Positions 1-7,366 of a DNA stretch of 64,000 nt are shown in pieces. A program made the position numbers and the translations under genes. The first letter of the stretch is position 1; every line of letters begins with the position of its first letter. The stretch comes from Asanoa sp. WMMD1127. GTDB taxonomy: Bacteria; Actinomycetota; Actinomycetes; Mycobacteriales; Micromonosporaceae. The stretch lies in assembly GCF_029626225.1 (NCBI RefSeq), contig NZ_JARUBP010000001.1, positions 2,480,001 to 2,544,000 on the forward strand, read 5' to 3'. The notes under the pieces are model-generated. The model did no database searches and had not been told where the DNA came from. It saw only the letters and a list, made by a program, of their open reading frames with translations.

Positions 1-1
1 C

Positions 2-604
2 GGCGCCCGGGTCGAGGGCAAGCTGACGGTTGACGACGAGAACATCTACGACAAGGACGTCGACGTCACGGCCGTACGCCGGATGATCGGCATGGTCTTC
101 CAGCGGCCCAACCCGTTCCCGACGATGTCCATCTTCGACAACGTCGTCGCGGGTCTGAAGCTCAACGGCGTGCGCCGCAAGTCGGTGCTCGAGGAGGCGG
201 CCGAGAAGGCGCTGCGGTCGGCCAACCTGTGGGACGAGGTCAAGGACCGGCTCGGCAAGCCCGGCGCCGGCCTGTCGGGTGGCCAGCAGCAGCGGCTCTG
301 CATCGCCCGTACGATCGCGGTCGAGCCGCAGGTCGTGCTGATGGACGAGCCGTGCTCGGCGCTGGACCCGATCTCCACGCTGGCGATCGAGGACCTGATG
401 TTCAAGCTGAAGGACCGCTACACGATCATCATCGTGACCCACAACATGCAGCAGGCCGCGCGCGTCTCGGACCGCACGGCGTTCTTCTCCATCGAGCGCA
501 CGGGCGACCCCGGCCGCCTGATCGAGCACGACTCGACGCAGAAGATCTTCAGCAACCCGAGCCAGAAGAAGACCGAGGACTACATCACGGGCCGCTTCGG
601 CTGA
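2..604 (+). CDS. pstB: Phosphate ABC transporter ATP-binding protein PstB (5' truncated)
   Basis: ATPase of the high-affinity phosphate importer PstSCAB, acting on the cytoplasmic face of the membrane. Only the last 200 residues are present; the Walker A region lies before the window. Visible are the Q-loop (VFQRPNPFP), the ABC signature LSGGQQQRL, Walker B with the catalytic Glu ([13 protein letters not shown]) and the H-loop (IVTHNMQQA). The NPFP stretch and the end DYITGRFG are typical of PstB, which gives high confidence. A hairpin follows the stop, suggesting it ends the pst operon. Expression is probably RegX3/PhoP-controlled, but the promoter is outside the window. Confidence 0.97.
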   Translation, partial: GARVEGKLTVDDENIYDKDVDVTAVRRMIGMVFQRPNPFPTMSIFDNVVAGLKLNGVRRKSVLEEAAEKALRSANLWDEVKDRLGKPGAGLSGGQQQRLCIARTIAVEPQVVLMDEPCSALDPISTLAIEDLMFKLKDRYTIIIVTHNMQQAARVSDRTAFFSIERTGDPGRLIEHDSTQKIFSNPSQKKTEDYITGRFG

Positions 605-618
605 CCGGCTGCGCATAG

Positions 619-649
619 GATCCCGGCACGCGGTCGGCGGGCCGGGATC
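619..649 (+). terminator. Hairpin after pstB
   Basis: Perfect 9-bp inverted repeat (GATCCCGGC at 619-627, GCCGGGATC at 641-649) with a 13-nt loop, in the 59-bp gap between pstB and the histidine kinase. No U-tract follows, as is usual in G+C-rich actinobacteria. Confidence 0.65.
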
Positions 650-663
650 TGGCGTGGACGGGG

Positions 664-2640
664 GTGACGCGGGTGGCCGAGCGGCACGGCGAGCTGTGGT
701 TGGCCCGGGTCGCCGCGGCGGCGCTGGCCCTGGGGTTCGGCTTCGGTGGGCTCGTCGGCATCGTCGAGAGCGGACATTCGATCGCCGCCCGGTCGGCGGC
801 GGTGGCCCTGTTGACCGCCCTGGTGGCTCTGCACCTACGCAACTGCGTGCGCCCGCGCGCCGGCAGCGCGCCCGCGGGCTGGAGTTGGACGCTCGCCGTC
901 CAGGCGTTGCTGACCGGCGCCGGCATGGTCTGGTTCGCCGACACCTGGTACGGCAACTCGGGCTTCCTCGCCGCCGCGATGCTGTTGCTGGTGCGCCCGC
1001 CGGTGCTCGCCTGGGCCGGCTTCGGCCTCGTCGTGGTCGCGCAGTTCGCCGTCGCTCTGACGGTCCGACCCACGGTCGGCGAGGCGGTCCACCTCGCGGT
1101 GGGCCACGCGGCCTTCGTCGGCATCGCGCTCTACGCCGTCGCCCGTCTGGCCGACCTGGTCGCCGATCTGCGCGACGGCCAACTGGCTTTGGCCGCGGCG
1201 GAGGTCGCCCGGCAGCGGCTGGAGTTCGGTCGCGAGCTCAACGAGCGGGTCGGCGCCAGCATCCGCCGGCTGATCGCCGACGCCGAAGCGATTCTGGCCC
1301 AGCCAACGCCGGACCGGGCCCGGCCTGAGCTGGACGGCGCGCTCGCCACGGCCCGGTCCGCGCTCAACGAGGCCCGTTCCGTCGCGCACGGGCACGGCCG
1401 GGATGCCCCGCGCGCCACTCCACCGCGCCTGGCGGCCGACCTCGACACGGCGGGCGTGGCAGCGCTCGGCGCTCTGGCGATCGTCCTGATGATCGTGCCG
1501 ACCGAGCTGCGGTGGGCCGTGCGGACCGGCCTGTCCGGCGGCGAATGGGCCCTGCTGGCGGCGGCGCTGCTCGGGTTCGTCGGGTGTTACCTGGCGGCGT
1601 GCCTGCCACCGCGGGGCGGCAAGCGGCAGCAGCGCTGGTGGCTCCTCCTCGTCGCCGGGGCGCTGGCGGTCGGCCCGCTCGCCGTCCTCGACCTCCCCGT
1701 GTGGCACGTGGCGTACTTCCTGCCCGGCCTGTCCCTGGTCCTGCTGCGCGGCGCGCTGCGGTGGCTGGTGAGCGTGCCGCTGATCGGCCTCGACGCCGTT
1801 CTCTATCTCTGGGACGCCAACCTCGGCGACCCGACCGTCCTGGGCCAGGTCTACGAGGCGGTGTGGACGGGCGAGCGCGCCGTGCTCGTCCTGGCCCTGG
1901 CCAGCATGGCCAGCCTGACGGCCCAGCTGGTGGCCGCGCGGGGGGCGCTCGCGGAGGCGGCACTGGTGCACGAGCGGCTGCGCTTCGCCCGGGACCTCCA
2001 TGACCTGTTCGGCTACAGCCTGTCGGTCCTCGTGCTCAAGAGCGAGCTCGCGGCGCGGCTGTTCGACCGCGACGCCGGGCGGGCTCGCGCCGAGCTGGCG
2101 GCCGGCGTCGAGGTCGCCCGGGAGGCTCTGGCCGAGCTGGAGACACTGGCCGTGGGCTACCGCGCCATGACGGTCGAGGCCGAGGCCCGCACGGTGCGCG
2201 CGGTGCTGACCGACGCCGGCATCGAGGTCCAGGGGTCGGTGGCGCCCGGACCGCTCGACGACGAAATCGGCACGGTGCTCTCGACCGTGCTCCGTGAGGG
2301 CGTCACCAACCTGTTGCGACACAGCGACGCGCGACGGTGCGAGCTGACCGTCTCGCGCGGTCCGACCGAGGTCCGGCTCCGGCTGACCAACGACGGCGTC
2401 GCACCGGCCGCCGGAGTGCCGCGGGGGATGGGTCTCGACAGCCTCACCCGTCGGGTCGCCGCGCTGGGCGGGACGCTGTCCGCGGCCCGGGTCGGCGACG
2501 GGTTCCGGCTGGAGGCGACGGTGCCCTTACAGCCAACCCCGATCGGTGGCGATCCGGATCGCGTCGACCCGGTTGCGGGCGTCGAGCCGGGTGATCGCCG
2601 ACGAGAGGTAGTTGCGCACGGTTCCCACGCTCAGGAATAG
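664..2640 (+). CDS. Sensor histidine kinase with duplicated membrane/DHp arrangement
   Basis: NarL-type (HisKA_3) histidine kinase of 658 residues; GTG start. Order: hydrophobic segments to about residue 170, a helical segment resembling an H-box (FGRELNERVG, with Asn193 where His is expected), a second membrane block (about 260-425), a genuine H-box (FARDLHDLFG, His446) and a HATPase_c domain (EGVTNLLRHSDA N-box, then PRGMGLDSL). The normal end is near VPL at about 622; the frame then runs 36 further codons, antisense to the 3' end of the response-regulator gene that converges on it. That regulator is the likely partner. The signal is unknown. The duplicated layout is unusual. Confidence 0.9.
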   Translation: MTRVAERHGELWLARVAAAALALGFGFGGLVGIVESGHSIAARSAAVALLTALVALHLRNCVRPRAGSAPAGWSWTLAVQALLTGAGMVWFADTWYGNSGFLAAAMLLLVRPPVLAWAGFGLVVVAQFAVALTVRPTVGEAVHLAVGHAAFVGIALYAVARLADLVADLRDGQLALAAAEVARQRLEFGRELNERVGASIRRLIADAEAILAQPTPDRARPELDGALATARSALNEARSVAHGHGRDAPRATPPRLAADLDTAGVAALGALAIVLMIVPTELRWAVRTGLSGGEWALLAAALLGFVGCYLAACLPPRGGKRQQRWWLLLVAGALAVGPLAVLDLPVWHVAYFLPGLSLVLLRGALRWLVSVPLIGLDAVLYLWDANLGDPTVLGQVYEAVWTGERAVLVLALASMASLTAQLVAARGALAEAALVHERLRFARDLHDLFGYSLSVLVLKSELAARLFDRDAGRARAELAAGVEVAREALAELETLAVGYRAMTVEAEARTVRAVLTDAGIEVQGSVAPGPLDDEIGTVLSTVLREGVTNLLRHSDARRCELTVSRGPTEVRLRLTNDGVAPAAGVPRGMGLDSLTRRVAALGGTLSAARVGDGFRLEATVPLQPTPIGGDPDRVDPVAGVEPGDRRREVVAHGSHAQE

Positions 2641-3132
2641 CGTCGCGGCGATCTCGTCGGGTCCGGCGCCGGTCGCGGCCAGTCGCAGCACGTCGATCTC
2701 CCGGGCCGGGAGCGGGTTCGCCGGCGTCTCCAGCGCGGCCAGGGCGAGCTGAGGATCGACGACGCGTTCACCCGCGACCACCTTGCGGATCGCGTCGACG
2801 AGGGTCTGCGGCACGGCGTGCTTGAGCACGAACCCCGCCGCTCCGGCGGCGAGCGCGCGGCGCAGATGATCGGGCCGGGCGAGGCCCGTGAGCACCAGCG
2901 CCCGACACTCGGGCAGCGCTTCCCGCAGCTTCACGGCGGCGGAGATGCCGTCCAGGCCCGGCAGGTCGATGTCCAGCAGCGCGACGTCCGGACGCTCGCG
3001 GGCGGCGGCCTCGACGATCTCGTCGCCGCGCTCGACGGCGGCCACCACGGTCAGGTCTTCCTCGAGCTCCAGCACCGCCGCCAGGGACTCACGCAGCAGC
3101 GGCACGTCTTCGGCGATCATCACGCGGATCAT
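2527..3132 (-). CDS. NarL/LuxR-family response regulator
   Basis: DNA-binding response regulator of 201 residues, close to the family norm. The receiver domain starts MIRVMIAEDVPLL with the acidic pair, the phospho-acceptor Asp lies in VALLDIDLPG (about 54), and a C-terminal LuxR helix-turn-helix spans about 140-195 (LPAREIDVLRLAATG, then SVGTVRNYLSSAITRL). The ATG is preceded by an AGGA Shine-Dalgarno 7 nt upstream. It faces the kinase at 664-2640 and the two coding regions overlap tail to tail by 114 bp, an odd layout for a two-component pair. Partnership is inferred from adjacency and matching family. Confidence 0.93.
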   Translation of the reverse strand: MIRVMIAEDVPLLRESLAAVLELEEDLTVVAAVERGDEIVEAAARERPDVALLDIDLPGLDGISAAVKLREALPECRALVLTGLARPDHLRRALAAGAAGFVLKHAVPQTLVDAIRKVVAGERVVDPQLALAALETPANPLPAREIDVLRLAATGAGPDEIAATLFLSVGTVRNYLSSAITRLDARNRVDAIRIATDRGWL

Positions 3133-3233
3133 GTGGGTTCCTCATACCGGGTCGCTGAGCGCCGTACTACCGGCCGGTGCCGCTGGATTGGAACTCTATC
3201 GGCACAGCCGAACAGCACCGGAAGGAGACAGTG

Positions 3234-3788
3234 ATGCGGCGGATCATCGCCTCGACGTACGCGACGCTCGACGGGTACATCGACAACCCGCACCTGTGGT
3301 CGATGGAGTACAACAGTCCGGACGCCCTGCAGTACGCCCTCGATCTCGCGCTCGGCGCCGATGCGCTCTTGCTGGGCCGGGTCACCTACGAGGGCATGGC
3401 GCAGGCCTGGCCGACGATGGGCGGCAACCCGTACGGCGATCACGTCAACAGCATCGAGAAGTACGCCGTCTCGTCGACGATGGACGCGCCCGCGGACTGG
3501 AACAACTCGTTCGTCATACCCGGCGACCGGCTCGTCGAGAGCGTCACCGAGCTGAAGAACCGGCCCGGCAAGGACATCCTGGTCTGGGGACACGGCCGGC
3601 TCACCGACGACCTGGCGGCGCACGGGCTCCTCGACGAGCACCGGATCTGGATCTGCCCCGTCCTCAAGGGCAGCGGCGAGCCGCTGTTCCGGCCCGAGAG
3701 CGTCACCCCGCTGGCCCACGCCGACACGACGACGTTCGGGTCGGGCGTCGTGGTGTTGTCGTACCGCCCCGTCACGGCCGCGGCATAG
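3234..3788 (+). CDS. Dihydrofolate reductase-like (RibD C-terminal domain) protein
   Basis: Stand-alone RibD-C/DHFR-like protein of 184 residues, probably an NADPH-dependent reductase of unknown substrate. The start MRRIIASTYATLDGYIDNPH is typical of this family, as are LLLGRVTYEGM and the NADP-site-like segment DILVWGHGRLTDDL. ATG 3234 is chosen over upstream in-frame codons because GAAGGAGA lies 5 nt before it. It is a single-gene unit ending in a hairpin shared with the convergent nitrobindin gene. It is not folA: the fold is right but the sequence belongs to the divergent yyaP/yqjY-like group. Confidence 0.85.
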   Translation: MRRIIASTYATLDGYIDNPHLWSMEYNSPDALQYALDLALGADALLLGRVTYEGMAQAWPTMGGNPYGDHVNSIEKYAVSSTMDAPADWNNSFVIPGDRLVESVTELKNRPGKDILVWGHGRLTDDLAAHGLLDEHRIWICPVLKGSGEPLFRPESVTPLAHADTTTFGSGVVVLSYRPVTAAA

Positions 3789-3793
3789 CGTCC

Positions 3794-3822
3794 GGCGGCG
3801 CGGGATCCGTTCCCGTGCCGCC
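3794..3822. terminator. Bidirectional hairpin
   Basis: 12-bp stem with one G-T wobble (GGCGGCGCGGGA at 3794-3805, TCCCGTGCCGCC at 3811-3822) and a 5-nt loop, between two convergent genes. Confidence 0.65.
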
Positions 3823-3837
3823 ACCCGCGGGCCGGGT

Positions 3838-4434
3838 TCAGCCGCCGACGCGGACCAGCCGGGCGGAGAGGTGCGGCGACATCTCCTGGCCGACCGCGGC
3901 CATGTCCTGCGCGTAGAGCAACGCGCCCTCGACGATGCCGTAGAGCCGGTGGCCGGCGGTCACCTCTTTGGCGGTCGGCGTGCGCAGGACGAGGTCGGTC
4001 GCCATCTCGACCCGCGTACCGTCGATCTTGCCGATGTGCATCTCCATGATGCCGGTCGGCGTCGTGATCAGGACCTCCAGCTCGCCGGTGCCCTTGCCGT
4101 CGACGATCACCGGTCGCCACCAGCCGACCTCGCGACCGGCCGGCTTCACGGGCAGGTTCTCCTCGTTGATCACCCAGGCCCGCGACTCGTAGTAGAGGAA
4201 CGGCCGGCCGTCGTGCGTGATCTTGATTTCCTGCCCGTAGTCGAAGTCCTCGATCGTCGGGAAACCACCACGACCACGACCCCGCCAGAGCCCGATGTAG
4301 GGCAGCAGCGGCTGCAGCGCCGGGTGCAGATCCGGTCCCTCGCGCAGGTCGTATGTCTCCACGAAGGGATACGGCTCCACCGGCGGGGCGTTGAGCCACG
4401 GCGGGGGTGCGATCGGGTTCTCGTCGGTCACCAT
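3838..4434 (-). CDS. Nitrobindin-like haem-binding beta-barrel (peroxynitrite isomerase family)
   Basis: FABP-like/THAP4-type haem protein (former DUF1794) of 198 residues. Family members bind ferric haem in a small beta-barrel and isomerise peroxynitrite to nitrate. Seen here are the signature GLWRGRGRGGFPTIEDF near residues 48-64 and the C-terminal segment SPHLSARLVR, whose His is the candidate haem ligand. The ATG overlaps the stop of an upstream 34-codon ORF (ATGGTGA), so translation is probably coupled. Family assignment is firm; enzymatic activity is inferred from the family. Confidence 0.9.
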   Translation of the reverse strand: MVTDENPIAPPPWLNAPPVEPYPFVETYDLREGPDLHPALQPLLPYIGLWRGRGRGGFPTIEDFDYGQEIKITHDGRPFLYYESRAWVINEENLPVKPAGREVGWWRPVIVDGKGTGELEVLITTPTGIMEMHIGKIDGTRVEMATDLVLRTPTAKEVTAGHRLYGIVEGALLYAQDMAAVGQEMSPHLSARLVRVGG

Positions 4435-4532
4435 CTGCCCCTTGCTACGCGTGCTGCCAGATAGACCAGTCCACCGGCCAGCGCGCCGAAACCTGCCACG
4501 AGCAGGCTCACGAACCCGATCTCGGTCACCAC
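4428..4532 (-). CDS. Small single-span membrane protein (34 aa)
   Basis: Short ORF starting GTG GTG (4532), encoding one hydrophobic helix (VSLLVAGFGALAGGLVYLA) and a basic tail (RVARGRW). Three things support it: a TAGGAT -10 box (4545-4540) ends 7 nt before the GTG, the stop overlaps the nitrobindin ATG (ATGGTGA), and no other function explains this gap. It probably makes a leaderless bicistronic mRNA with the nitrobindin gene. It might anchor or assist the haem protein at the membrane, but that is speculation. Function unknown. Confidence 0.6.
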   Translation of the reverse strand: MVTEIGFVSLLVAGFGALAGGLVYLAARVARGRW

Positions 4533-4539
4533 GCGAACG

Positions 4540-4549
4540 ATCCTATGCT
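4540..4549. promoter_or_regulatory. Overlapping divergent -10 boxes
   Basis: TATGCT (4544-4549, plus) ends 6 nt before the ATG at 4556. TAGGAT (4545-4540, minus) ends 7 nt before the GTG at 4532. The hexamers share two base pairs, so both genes would be leaderless and the two promoters cannot be fully occupied at once. No convincing -35 was seen. Confidence 0.6.
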
Positions 4550-4555
4550 GAGCCG

Positions 4556-4918
4556 ATGGCTCGTACGTTGATCGTCAAGGTCACCGCCGGGGCGGACGCG
4601 CCGGAGCGGTGTGCCCAGGCCTTCACCGTCGCCGCCACGGCCGTTGCCGCCGGCGCCGACGTCTCATTGTGGCTGACCGGTGAGTCGTCCTGGTTCGCGC
4701 TCCCCGGCCGGGCGGAGACCTTCGACCTGCCCCACTCGGCGCCGCTCGCGGACCTGCTCGCCGCGGTGCTGGCCGCGGGCCGGGTCACCCTCTGCACCCA
4801 GTGCGCGGCCCGCCGCTCGATCGGCTCCGACGACGTGCTCCCCGGCGTACGCATCGCCGGGGCGGCGGCCTTCGTCGAAGAGGTGTTGACGGACGGCGCG
4901 CAGGCGTTGGTCTACTGA
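4556..4918 (+). CDS. DsrE-like family protein
   Basis: Small cytoplasmic protein of 120 residues with the DsrE/DsrF-like alpha/beta fold: LIVKVTAGADAPERCAQAF resembles the first strand-helix and VSLWLTGESSWFAL the second strand. VTLCTQCAARR contains a Cys-X2-Cys that could carry sulfur. ATG 4556 is chosen because a TATGCT -10 ends 6 nt upstream; earlier in-frame codons lie inside the divergent promoter. The stop overlaps the next start (TGATG), so the methyltransferase is co-translated. A sulfur-relay role is suggested by the family only. Confidence 0.75.
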   Translation: MARTLIVKVTAGADAPERCAQAFTVAATAVAAGADVSLWLTGESSWFALPGRAETFDLPHSAPLADLLAAVLAAGRVTLCTQCAARRSIGSDDVLPGVRIAGAAAFVEEVLTDGAQALVY

Positions 4919-5538
4919 TGGACTGGGTGAGCTGGCACTCCGCGTACGCGGACCCCTCGTCGTCGCTGTCCCGTCGCCTGGAGGCGGTGCGGGAGCAGAT
5001 CCGGCTGTGCCTCTCCGCGGCCCCGTCGGGCTCGTTGCGGGCGGTCAGCATGTGCGCCGGCGACGGTCGCGACCTGCTGGGTGTGCTCGCCTCCCATCCG
5101 CGCGCGGCAGACGTCTCGGCCCGGCTGGTCGAGCTGGACCCGACGTTGGCCGCTCGGGCGCGCGCCGCCGCGGCGTCCTTGCCGGCCGAGGTCTCGGTGG
5201 TCGAGGGCGACGCTGCGTTCACGTCCGCCTACGCGGGGGCGGTCCCGGCCGACCTGGCCCTCTTCTGCGGCGTCTTCGGCAACATCTCGCCGACGGACAT
5301 CGCGACCACGATCGCCGCGGTGCCGGAGTTCGTCGCACCCGGCGGCGTCGTCATCTGGACGCGCCACCGCGAGGCGCCGGATCTGGTGCCGCAGATTCTC
5401 GAGTGGTTCGCGGACGTGGGGTGTGAGTCGCTCTACGTCTCGCCCAAGGACGCCGGCTTCGGTGTGGGGGCACACCGGTTCGTCGGGACGCCGCGGCCGC
5501 TCGTCGCCGGGCGTCGGCTGTTCACGTTCGAACGCTGA
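4918..5538 (+). CDS. Class I SAM-dependent methyltransferase
   Basis: 206 residues. The SAM-binding motif I region is AVSMCAGDGRDLLGVL (about 40-55), with the acidic ribose-binding position in ARLVELDPTL and VVEGDAAF as the next loop; VVIWTRHREAPDLVPQILEWF forms the C-terminal part of the Rossmann fold. The ATG shares its A with the TGA of the DsrE-like gene, so the two form a tight pair. The substrate cannot be read from the sequence. A repeat cluster begins 38 bp after the stop. Confidence 0.85.
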   Translation: MDWVSWHSAYADPSSSLSRRLEAVREQIRLCLSAAPSGSLRAVSMCAGDGRDLLGVLASHPRAADVSARLVELDPTLAARARAAAASLPAEVSVVEGDAAFTSAYAGAVPADLALFCGVFGNISPTDIATTIAAVPEFVAPGGVVIWTRHREAPDLVPQILEWFADVGCESLYVSPKDAGFGVGAHRFVGTPRPLVAGRRLFTFER

Positions 5539-5576
5539 TCGGCTCTCGGCGCCCTCGCGCGCCGGGCTGGCCTGGT

Positions 5577-5718
5577 GTTGCGCAGGGCTTTGCTCTGCAG
5601 CCAAATACGCAACGCAGGTCCGCCGGGGTGTTGCGCAGGCTTTGCTCTGCAGCCAAATACGCAACGCAGGTCCGCCGGGGTGTTGCGCATATGGCTGCAG
5701 AGCAAAGCCCTGCGCAAC
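5577..5718. repeat. Tandem 52-53 bp repeats plus an inverted copy (TTGCTCTGCA family)
   Basis: Two direct units (5577-5629 and 5630-5681) differ by a single inserted G. Each contains GTTGCG, then GCTTTGCTCTGCAGCCA, then CGCAAC. A third, inverted partial copy follows (5682-5718; GGCTGCAGAGCAAAGCC core). Each core can fold through GTTGCG/CGCAAC. The same core occurs at 14784-14850, 61571-61635 and 62231-62254. The cluster lies between a methyltransferase gene and the 3' end of a convergent MFS gene. No coding function is visible. Confidence 0.85.
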
Positions 5719-5745
5719 ACGGGCTCCGGGCCCGGGACGCGAAGT

Positions 5746-5786
5746 GGCCCGCGTCCCGCCCCCAAGGAGGAGGCAGGACGCGGGCC
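5746..5786. terminator. Hairpin between the repeats and the MFS gene
   Basis: Perfect 11-bp arms GGCCCGCGTCC (5746-5756) and GGACGCGGGCC (5776-5786). It lies just beyond the minus-strand MFS stop, so it probably ends that transcript. Confidence 0.65.
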
Positions 5787-5799
5787 GAGGAGAGCCGGA

Positions 5800-7230
5800 T
5801 CAGCCGCGGGCCTTGCGGGGCAGCAGGAAGCCGAGCCCGAACGTCACCGCGGTCAGGGCCAGCGCGATCAGCGTCACCCGCTCCACCCCCACCGACAGGT
5901 TGCCGAAGAACACCGTCCCCAGGATCGCGACCCCGAGCGCCGCACCCAGCTGCTGCAGCGACTCCAGGATCCCGGCTGCCGAACCGACCTCGTGGTCGCG
6001 GACCTCGCCCATGATGACGTCGAACAGCGGGACGAAGATCATGCCCATGCCGATGCCGTAGAGCAGGAGCGGCGCGAGCATCGAGCGGACGCCGACCGAG
6101 TCGAGCTGGAACACCACGTACAGGGCCGCCGTGCCGGCCAGCATCAGCGCCAGTCCGATGTGGAGGATGCGGCGGCCGAGGCGGTGCATCATCGTGCTGC
6201 CGAAGCCCGAGCCCAGGAACGCGCCCACCGCCCACGCGGCCATCGTCAGGCTCGCCTTCATCGGGCTGTAGCCGAGCACCAGCTGCAGGAACATGCCCAC
6301 CGCCAGCGAGAAGCCGGCGATCGCGCCGAAGAAGACGATCACGAACAGCACACCCGAGGCGTACGACCGGCGCGTGAAGACCGCGAGCTCCACCAGCGGG
6401 TTCCGGCCCGAGCCGGCCCGGCGGATCTGGCGGACCGCAAAGGCGACGAAGACCGGCACAGCGGCGGCGATCATCAGCAGCGTCCACAGCGGCCAGCCCA
6501 GCTCACGGCCCCGGACCAGCGGGAACACCAGCAGCACCATGCCGACGGCGGCGGTCAGGGCGCCGGTGACGTCGAGGCGGCTGCCAGCCTGCGCCCCGGA
6601 CGAGACCGGCAGCGCGGCCCGGCCGGCCAGCAGAGCGAACAGGCCGAGCGGCAGGTTGATCAGGAACACCATCCGCCAGCCGGTGCCGAAGAAGTCAGCG
6701 TCGATCAGGGCGCCGGCCACCACCGGGCCGAGGATCGTGGCGAAACCGATGATCGGGCCGAACGCGCCGAACGCCTTGCCGATCTCCTGCGGCGGGAACA
6801 GGTCGCGGATCAACCCGAAGCCCTGCGGGATCATGATGGCGGCGAACAGGCCCTGCACCACGCGGGCGACGATCAGGCTCTCCGGCGACCAGGCCACCGC
6901 GCACAACAGCGACGCGGCCACGAAGCCGACCACGCCGACCAGCAGCACCCGCCGCCGGCCGAACATGTCGCCGAGCCGTCCGCCGGTGAGCAGGCCGACC
7001 GCGAGCGCCAGCGTGTAGGACGCCGCCACCCACTGCAGGCTCGTGTAGCTCCCGCCCAGCGAGGCCTGGATCGCCGGCGCGCCGACGTTGACCACCGTGG
7101 TGTCCAGCAGGTTCATGATCGTTGCGGCAAGGATCGCGAACAGGCCCAGCCAGCGGCGCGACTGGCCGACCCGGGCGGGCGCAGAGACGGCGGCAGGCGC
7201 CGCGGGGGACTCGAGAACGGCAGTGCTCAC
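5800..7230 (-). CDS. MFS drug exporter, DHA2 (EmrB/QacA) family
   Basis: 476-residue proton-driven multidrug exporter with about 14 predicted membrane segments. Visible family marks are LDTTVVNVGAPAIQASLG after TM1, GRLGDMFGRRRVLL in the loop between TM2 and TM3, and VVQGLFAAIMIPQGFGLI. The GTG at 7230 is chosen because CGGAGG lies 5 nt upstream; the longer open frame runs into the control region of the divergent regulator. It is paired with a divergent TetR gene at 7367, with palindromic sites between them, so substrate-induced derepression is likely. Substrates are not predictable. Confidence 0.92.
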   Translation of the reverse strand: MSTAVLESPAAPAAVSAPARVGQSRRWLGLFAILAATIMNLLDTTVVNVGAPAIQASLGGSYTSLQWVAASYTLALAVGLLTGGRLGDMFGRRRVLLVGVVGFVAASLLCAVAWSPESLIVARVVQGLFAAIMIPQGFGLIRDLFPPQEIGKAFGAFGPIIGFATILGPVVAGALIDADFFGTGWRMVFLINLPLGLFALLAGRAALPVSSGAQAGSRLDVTGALTAAVGMVLLVFPLVRGRELGWPLWTLLMIAAAVPVFVAFAVRQIRRAGSGRNPLVELAVFTRRSYASGVLFVIVFFGAIAGFSLAVGMFLQLVLGYSPMKASLTMAAWAVGAFLGSGFGSTMMHRLGRRILHIGLALMLAGTAALYVVFQLDSVGVRSMLAPLLLYGIGMGMIFVPLFDVIMGEVRDHEVGSAAGILESLQQLGAALGVAILGTVFFGNLSVGVERVTLIALALTAVTFGLGFLLPRKARG

Positions 7231-7252
7231 GACAACCTCCGGAGAAGCGGAC

Positions 7253-7345
7253 CGGAATGAACTGTTCCGCTTCTGACTGTAGCAGAGCGGAACGATCCGT
7301 TCCAGAGGCGAGCCGGGAAAACAGAACAGAACTTTTCGTTCCGCA
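7253..7345. promoter_or_regulatory. Probable TetR operators between MFS and tetR
   Basis: Two clear palindromes occupy the 136-bp divergent gap: CGGAATGAACTGTTCCG (7253-7269, arms CGGAA/TTCCG) and GGAACGATCCGTTCC (7289-7303, arms GGAACG/CGTTCC). A weaker copy (AGAACTTTTCGTTCC) lies at about 7329-7343. Together they would let one TetR dimer family repress both directions. The half-site also matches the dispersed GGAACGG palindromes seen elsewhere in the window. Confidence 0.65.
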
Positions 7346-7366
7346 ACCGTGCTAGCCTTGGGCGTC

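Noticed and set aside
835-2322. Long minus-strand open frame (495 codons) opposite the histidine kinase
   Set aside because: His/Arg/Gln-rich translation without any domain; antisense shadow of the well-supported kinase gene, common in G+C-rich DNA.
5577-5718. Possible CRISPR array
   Set aside because: Units are directly joined without unique spacers, one is inverted, and no cas gene is present.
5575-7260. 561-codon plus-strand frame across the repeat cluster and MFS gene
   Set aside because: Composition dominated by Arg/Gln/His/Asp repeats; entirely antisense to the MFS exporter, and it begins inside the repeats.
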